Positions 35,771-39,819 of a stretch of 39,819 nt of DNA are shown here, piece after piece. Below the pieces are notes generated by a model, which ran no database searches, had not been told where the DNA came from, and was given only the letters and a program-made list of their open reading frames with translations. The stretch covers positions 1 through 39,819 of the forward strand of contig CACDQN010000001.1 of assembly GCA_902555055.1 (NCBI GenBank), given 5' to 3'. The number at the start of each line of letters is the position of its first letter. The stretch's first letter is position 1. The stretch is from an uncultured Candidatus Actinomarina sp. Lineage in GTDB: Bacteria; Actinomycetota; Acidimicrobiia; Actinomarinales; Actinomarinaceae. Position numbers and translations under genes: made by a program.

Positions 35771-37336
35771 ATGATGAAAAACTTACTTAAATTAAAAAAC
35801 TTATACGCACTAATTTTTATAACAGCTCTGGCTTATGGAGGTTATTATTTTGGGACACAAAACACAGAAGATAATACTAGCAGTAAAACCCTAGAGCTTA
35901 CAACTGTATCTATTCAAAAAGGTGATTTAGCAAAAAAAGAAGAATATAACGGCACACTTCGCCAAACAGATAAAAAAATTCTTAACTCACCAACAAATGG
36001 TGTAGTTACATTCCTACCCAAAGAAGGAAGCGTTGTAAATTTTGGTGAAGTATTATTTATAATCGACAACAAACCTGTAATTTTACTTCAAGGAAGTACA
36101 CCTTTTTATAGAACATTAGATCTTAATTCAGACCCAGGTGTTGACATACAACAAGTTGAAGAAGCTTTGGTTTACTTAGGCTATGCCGATAGTGCTTTTG
36201 TGCCTGATGAAGTCTTTGATGAACAAACCTCCAAGATGTTAAATACTTTATATATTGATTACGGCATTGATACAAAGTCAGAAATAACACCAACAGAGCA
36301 GGTTTTAATAAATCAAAAACAAGATGAAATAGAACTCCTAGAAAATACAGTTTCAGACGGTGGTACAACCTTAAGCGAAGTAAACAATAAAAAGAAACTA
36401 TTAGATGACGCAAAAGAAAATGCGACAAAAGAAAACGCTGCATGGCAGGCTGCTGAGAATGAAATTGAAAGAATACAAAATTTAATAGATGAGCTTACAT
36501 ATGAGTCAATGTCTGAAGACACCCGTGCAGGAAAAAAGGCTCAATATGAAGAGGATATTAAGACGCAGGAACGTATTCAAAGCAGGGAAGCTGGTAAAGA
36601 ATCTGGAATTGATGCAACAGAACAACTAGCTATCGACAATGCTCAAAAAGCATATGATGATACTTTAGAGTCATATAACGAAGGCGTAGATAGAGATGCA
36701 GAGCTTGCTAAAGCAAGAGAAGAGTTAAACGAGCTTCAATTAAGTTCTATCTCTGAAACATTCAGCCCAACTAATGCTTTTGCTTCACAGACACCAATAA
36801 TTACTGGGTCAATCATAAATGATTTAGGATCTGCTGTTGCACTCAACTCACCACTGTATAACATTTCATCAGTAGGGATAGAGGTAGTTTTTCAAGTAGA
36901 TGCCACAGATCAAGAAACAGTAACATTAGGTAAAAATGTTGAAATAGAACTCCCAACAGACGAAAGAGTTCCAACTGTTATTACTTTTATTGACCAAGTA
37001 GTGACACAAACACAGGCAGGAGACTTTATAGAGGTAGTTCTTGAAGTTCTAAACCCTGAAGAAGTCGAGGCTTATGACCAAGCTCCTGTCAAAGTATTTT
37101 TAACAACAGAGGTCTCTGAAAATGTTTTATATGTACCCGTAAACGCACTCCTAGCCTTAGCTGAGGGAGGATATGCCCTTGAAGTATACGAAGGAGTAGC
37201 TGAGGGAAGTACTTTTGAAGGAGAGTCTGGTGTGGACACAACTTATGTTGCAGTGGAGATAGGAGTGTTTACAGATGGATTTGTTGAGGTGATTGGAAAC
37301 ATTCAAGAAGGACAATTGGTAGTTGTTCCGAGATGA
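35771..37336 (+). CDS. HlyD/MacA-like periplasmic adaptor with peptidoglycan-binding-like domain and long coiled coil
   Basis: N-terminal TM, lipoyl-like NSPTNGVVTFLPKEGSVVNFGEVLFIIDN, PG_binding-like VDIQQVEEALVYLGYADSAFVPDEVFDEQTSKMLNTLY, coiled coil 36300-36750. Confidence 0.8.
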   Translation: MMKNLLKLKNLYALIFITALAYGGYYFGTQNTEDNTSSKTLELTTVSIQKGDLAKKEEYNGTLRQTDKKILNSPTNGVVTFLPKEGSVVNFGEVLFIIDNKPVILLQGSTPFYRTLDLNSDPGVDIQQVEEALVYLGYADSAFVPDEVFDEQTSKMLNTLYIDYGIDTKSEITPTEQVLINQKQDEIELLENTVSDGGTTLSEVNNKKKLLDDAKENATKENAAWQAAENEIERIQNLIDELTYESMSEDTRAGKKAQYEEDIKTQERIQSREAGKESGIDATEQLAIDNAQKAYDDTLESYNEGVDRDAELAKAREELNELQLSSISETFSPTNAFASQTPIITGSIINDLGSAVALNSPLYNISSVGIEVVFQVDATDQETVTLGKNVEIELPTDERVPTVITFIDQVVTQTQAGDFIEVVLEVLNPEEVEAYDQAPVKVFLTTEVSENVLYVPVNALLALAEGGYALEVYEGVAEGSTFEGESGVDTTYVAVEIGVFTDGFVEVIGNIQEGQLVVVPR

Positions 37337-38004
37337 ACTCTGTAATTTCAATTAATAATATTACAAAAACCTATGAAGGACCACCTCCGGTCAAAGCTTT
37401 GGATGGCGTAACTCTTGAGGTTCAAAAAGGAGACTTTGTCGCAATAGTAGGTCAGTCTGGAAGTGGAAAGTCTACCCTTTTGAACATGATAGGTTTACTT
37501 GATAGCGTTACTGAAGGCACTATAGACATAGAGGGAAAAAATATATCAGAACTTTCTGATAATGAACTTTCTAAATTTAGGGGAGAAAAAATTGGATTTA
37601 TATTCCAGAGCTTCTTCTTGCTACCAGGTCTCACAGCTCAAGAAAATGTTGCTGAAGGACTTTTATATCAAGGAATTTCAAGAACAGAAAGATTAGAGAG
37701 CGCAACAAAAGTTTTAGAACAGGTTGGGCTTGGAGACAGAACTACACACCTTCCTAAAGAACTTTCAGGAGGGCAGCAACAAAGGGTTGCTATCGCTAGG
37801 GCTTTGGTACAAGATCCTGCTTTTGTGTTAGCTGATGAACCAACTGGAAACTTAGATAAAGAGTCTGGTTTAAATATATTGAACATACTTAAAGAGCTTA
37901 ATAATCAAGGAAAGACAGTAATTATGATTACTCACAATCAAGAACATGCAAATATGTTTGAAAAGGTAATCGAGTTAGTTGATGGAAAAGTTGTAAACAG
38001 ATGA
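37333..38004 (+). CDS. ABC transporter ATP-binding protein, LolD/MacB type
   Basis: GQSGSGKSTLLNMIGLLD, LSGGQQQRVAIARALV, FVLADEPTGNLD; overlaps adaptor by 4 nt. Confidence 0.95.
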   Translation: MNSVISINNITKTYEGPPPVKALDGVTLEVQKGDFVAIVGQSGSGKSTLLNMIGLLDSVTEGTIDIEGKNISELSDNELSKFRGEKIGFIFQSFFLLPGLTAQENVAEGLLYQGISRTERLESATKVLEQVGLGDRTTHLPKELSGGQQQRVAIARALVQDPAFVLADEPTGNLDKESGLNILNILKELNNQGKTVIMITHNQEHANMFEKVIELVDGKVVNR

Positions 38005-39185
38005 GTAAAAATAAGCTAAGAACAAGGGACCTTTTCTTTGTTGCTGTATATGGTGTAAAAGCTAGAAAAGGTAGAGCAGCTTTAACATCAATTGGAATAG
38101 GAATAGGCATAGCAGCAATTGTCGCAGTTTCTGGAATAGCTGCATCAGGAAGTGCAGACCTACTTTCTACTCTTGAGTCCCTTGGTACGAATCTAGTGAA
38201 AGCATCCCCTCAAGCTGGTTTTTTTGGAACACAAGAAGAACTCCCTGAAGGAGTAATTGGTATGGTTGAGAGAATTGGACCAGTTGAAGAGGTAACATCT
38301 ACTACCCAAACAGATTTATTAGTTAGACGTTCAAACTTTATTTCAGAATTTGAAGGAGGCGGTATTTCCACAATTGTCACAAGCTCCGAACTCTTAAATG
38401 TTATTGGTGGAAAACTTTCGGAGGGACGTTTTATAACAGAAGGCCTCGCTGATTTACCTGTCACTGTTCTTGGAAGTGTTACAGCTAAAAGGTTGGGAAT
38501 TACAAACTTATCTAAACCTACGAAGATACTAATAGATGATGAGTGGTTTGGGGTTATAGGCATTGTTGAAGAACTTAAAATACATCCAGATTTAGACAGA
38601 TCTGTTTTTATTGGTTATGGAGCAGCTAAGAAACTTTTTGATATTAACAAAGAGCCAACCACTATTTACTTAAGAGCAAATCCTACTTTTATTGAAGATG
38701 TTGTTGAGGTTATTGCACCTTCAATGAACCCAGAAAACCCTGACCAAGTTGAAGTTTCAAGACCCTCGGATGCACTAGAAGCACAGCAAGCTGTTGAAGC
38801 TTCGTTCACAAACTTATTACTTGGACTCGGTTCTGTAGCCCTTCTAGTCGGGGGTGTAGCTATAGCTAACGTTATGGTTATGTCTGTTTTAGAAAGAAGA
38901 ATGGAAATTGGAGTTAGAAGATCTATTGGTGCTACAAGAAGGGAAATCAGGTACCAATTTTTACTAGAAAGCGTTGTACTATCAGGAATTGGAGGACTGG
39001 TTGGTGTTATGTTGGGTTCACTTATTACCCTGGCTTACACTAATTATACAAATATTGTATTCTCAATACCAGTATGGCAAATTTTAGGAGCAGTAGTTTT
39101 AGCATTATTAATTGGAGCTATTTCAGGAGTTTATCCAGCAATAAAAGCATCAAAAATACAACCAGCAGAAGCGGTTCGAAAATAA
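38001..39185 (+). CDS. MacB-like ABC transporter permease (MacB_PCD + FtsX)
   Basis: RKGRAALTSIGIGIGIAAIVAVSGIA, ...VMVMSVLERRMEIGVRRSIGATRREIRYQFLLESVVLSGIGGLVG. Confidence 0.93.
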   Translation: MSKNKLRTRDLFFVAVYGVKARKGRAALTSIGIGIGIAAIVAVSGIAASGSADLLSTLESLGTNLVKASPQAGFFGTQEELPEGVIGMVERIGPVEEVTSTTQTDLLVRRSNFISEFEGGGISTIVTSSELLNVIGGKLSEGRFITEGLADLPVTVLGSVTAKRLGITNLSKPTKILIDDEWFGVIGIVEELKIHPDLDRSVFIGYGAAKKLFDINKEPTTIYLRANPTFIEDVVEVIAPSMNPENPDQVEVSRPSDALEAQQAVEASFTNLLLGLGSVALLVGGVAIANVMVMSVLERRMEIGVRRSIGATRREIRYQFLLESVVLSGIGGLVGVMLGSLITLAYTNYTNIVFSIPVWQILGAVVLALLIGAISGVYPAIKASKIQPAEAVRK

Positions 39186-39706
39186 AAATACTTTTTTTTA
39201 TACTTCTTTTATCTTCTTGCACTATTGGTGGTGAGGAAACAACACAGGGGGTTGTCACTATAGATGACTCAACAGTAACAACTATCTTAGATGAAGAAAC
39301 AACATTTGAAGAAGGAGTACTAAATTTTGCTCAGTGCATGAGAGAAGAGGGTATTAACTTTCCAGACCCAACCTTTGATATTGACGGAAATCCAGAATTT
39401 GACAATTTAGAAATAGAGAATGAAGATGAATTTGAAACAGCATTTGAAAATTGTGAAGAAATTTTAAGAAATGCTCTTCCAGAGCAATTCGACTTAGATC
39501 CAGAAGTTGAAGCAGCATTAGTAGATGCTTCATTAGAGTTTTCTCAGTGCATGAGAGAAGAAGGTATTGATTTTCCAGACCCCAAACCTGGTGAATTTGG
39601 CTTCTTTGCATTTAGGGATGCTGATATTGACTTTAACTCAGAAGCTGTACAGCAAGCTTTTGAAATATGTCAGCCCGAAAACCCACTTGATAATCTTGAT
39701 GATTAG
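39182..39706 (+). CDS. Small lipoprotein, tandem Cys-motif family (copy D), possible ATA start
   Basis: KILFFILLLSSCTIGGEETTQGVVTIDDSTVTTIL... FAQCMREEGINFPDP and FSQCMREEGIDFPDP. ORF track start 39074 gives an implausible N-terminus overlapping the permease. Confidence 0.7.
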   Translation: MKILFFILLLSSCTIGGEETTQGVVTIDDSTVTTILDEETTFEEGVLNFAQCMREEGINFPDPTFDIDGNPEFDNLEIENEDEFETAFENCEEILRNALPEQFDLDPEVEAALVDASLEFSQCMREEGIDFPDPKPGEFGFFAFRDADIDFNSEAVQQAFEICQPENPLDNLDD

Positions 39707-39715
39707 TTAAAACAG

Positions 39716-39819
39716 TTATTTATGTGGATTAACTAAAAATTTATTACCAGTACTTTGCTTAGCATATGAATTTATAATCTCTGGTTGAAGCATCTCCTCA
39801 AAAGATATTTCTTCTGAGT
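39716..39819 (-). CDS. C-terminal fragment of a - strand gene truncated by window end
   Basis: Reverse-strand open frame ...SEEISFEEMLQPEIINSYAKQSTGNKFLVNPHK*. Confidence 0.5.
   Translation of the reverse strand, partial: SEEISFEEMLQPEIINSYAKQSTGNKFLVNPHK

Noticed and set aside
39074-39181. ORF-track N-terminal extension of lipoprotein D
   Set aside because: Lies in the permease's third frame; MANFRSSSFSIINWSYF... does not resemble the paralog N-termini.
1-39819. Prophage, transposon, toxin-antitoxin or defence island
   Set aside because: No integrase, transposase, restriction or Cas-like ORFs, and no flanking direct repeats around a cargo region; gene order is core chromosomal.

Overview
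This looks like the replication-origin neighbourhood of a compact, AT-rich actinobacterial chromosome. The gene order rpmH-rnpA-yidD-yidC-jag-rsmG-parA-parB and dnaA-dnaN-gyrB-gyrA-DUF3566 supports this; a marine Actinomarina-like lineage is my inference only. Left of the origin are a Zur/ZnuABC zinc module, an M48/STE24-type protease, a cis-prenyltransferase, aminopeptidase P, ArgR, CCA-adding enzyme, NUDIX, GNAT, TrxB and a CwlM-like pseudo-amidase. Right of the origin are gyrase, DUF3566, an orphan BtuF-like lipoprotein, a DUF2090 aldolase-like protein paired with a PPi-type phosphofructokinase, and a cluster of small lipoproteins linked to a HlyD/MacB-type ABC system. The strongest leads are: (i) no canonical DnaA boxes, but a recurrent TTTTNAACA 9-mer in both candidate oriC gaps, together with an Asp-to-Ser change in the DnaA base-contact motif (RSHST instead of RDHST); (ii) a family of tandem-domain 'CxRExG...PDP' lipoproteins organised with a peptidoglycan-binding-domain adaptor and MacB-like transporter, one of which seems to start on ATA overlapping the permease stop; (iii) a GyrA QRDR (HPHGNDAIYG) lacking the Ser/Asp pair that anchors fluoroquinolones; (iv) a CwlM-syntenic protein whose amidase half has lost the catalytic motifs; (v) absence of recF and murJ from their usual places. 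All assignments come from reading the sequence; no searches were run.
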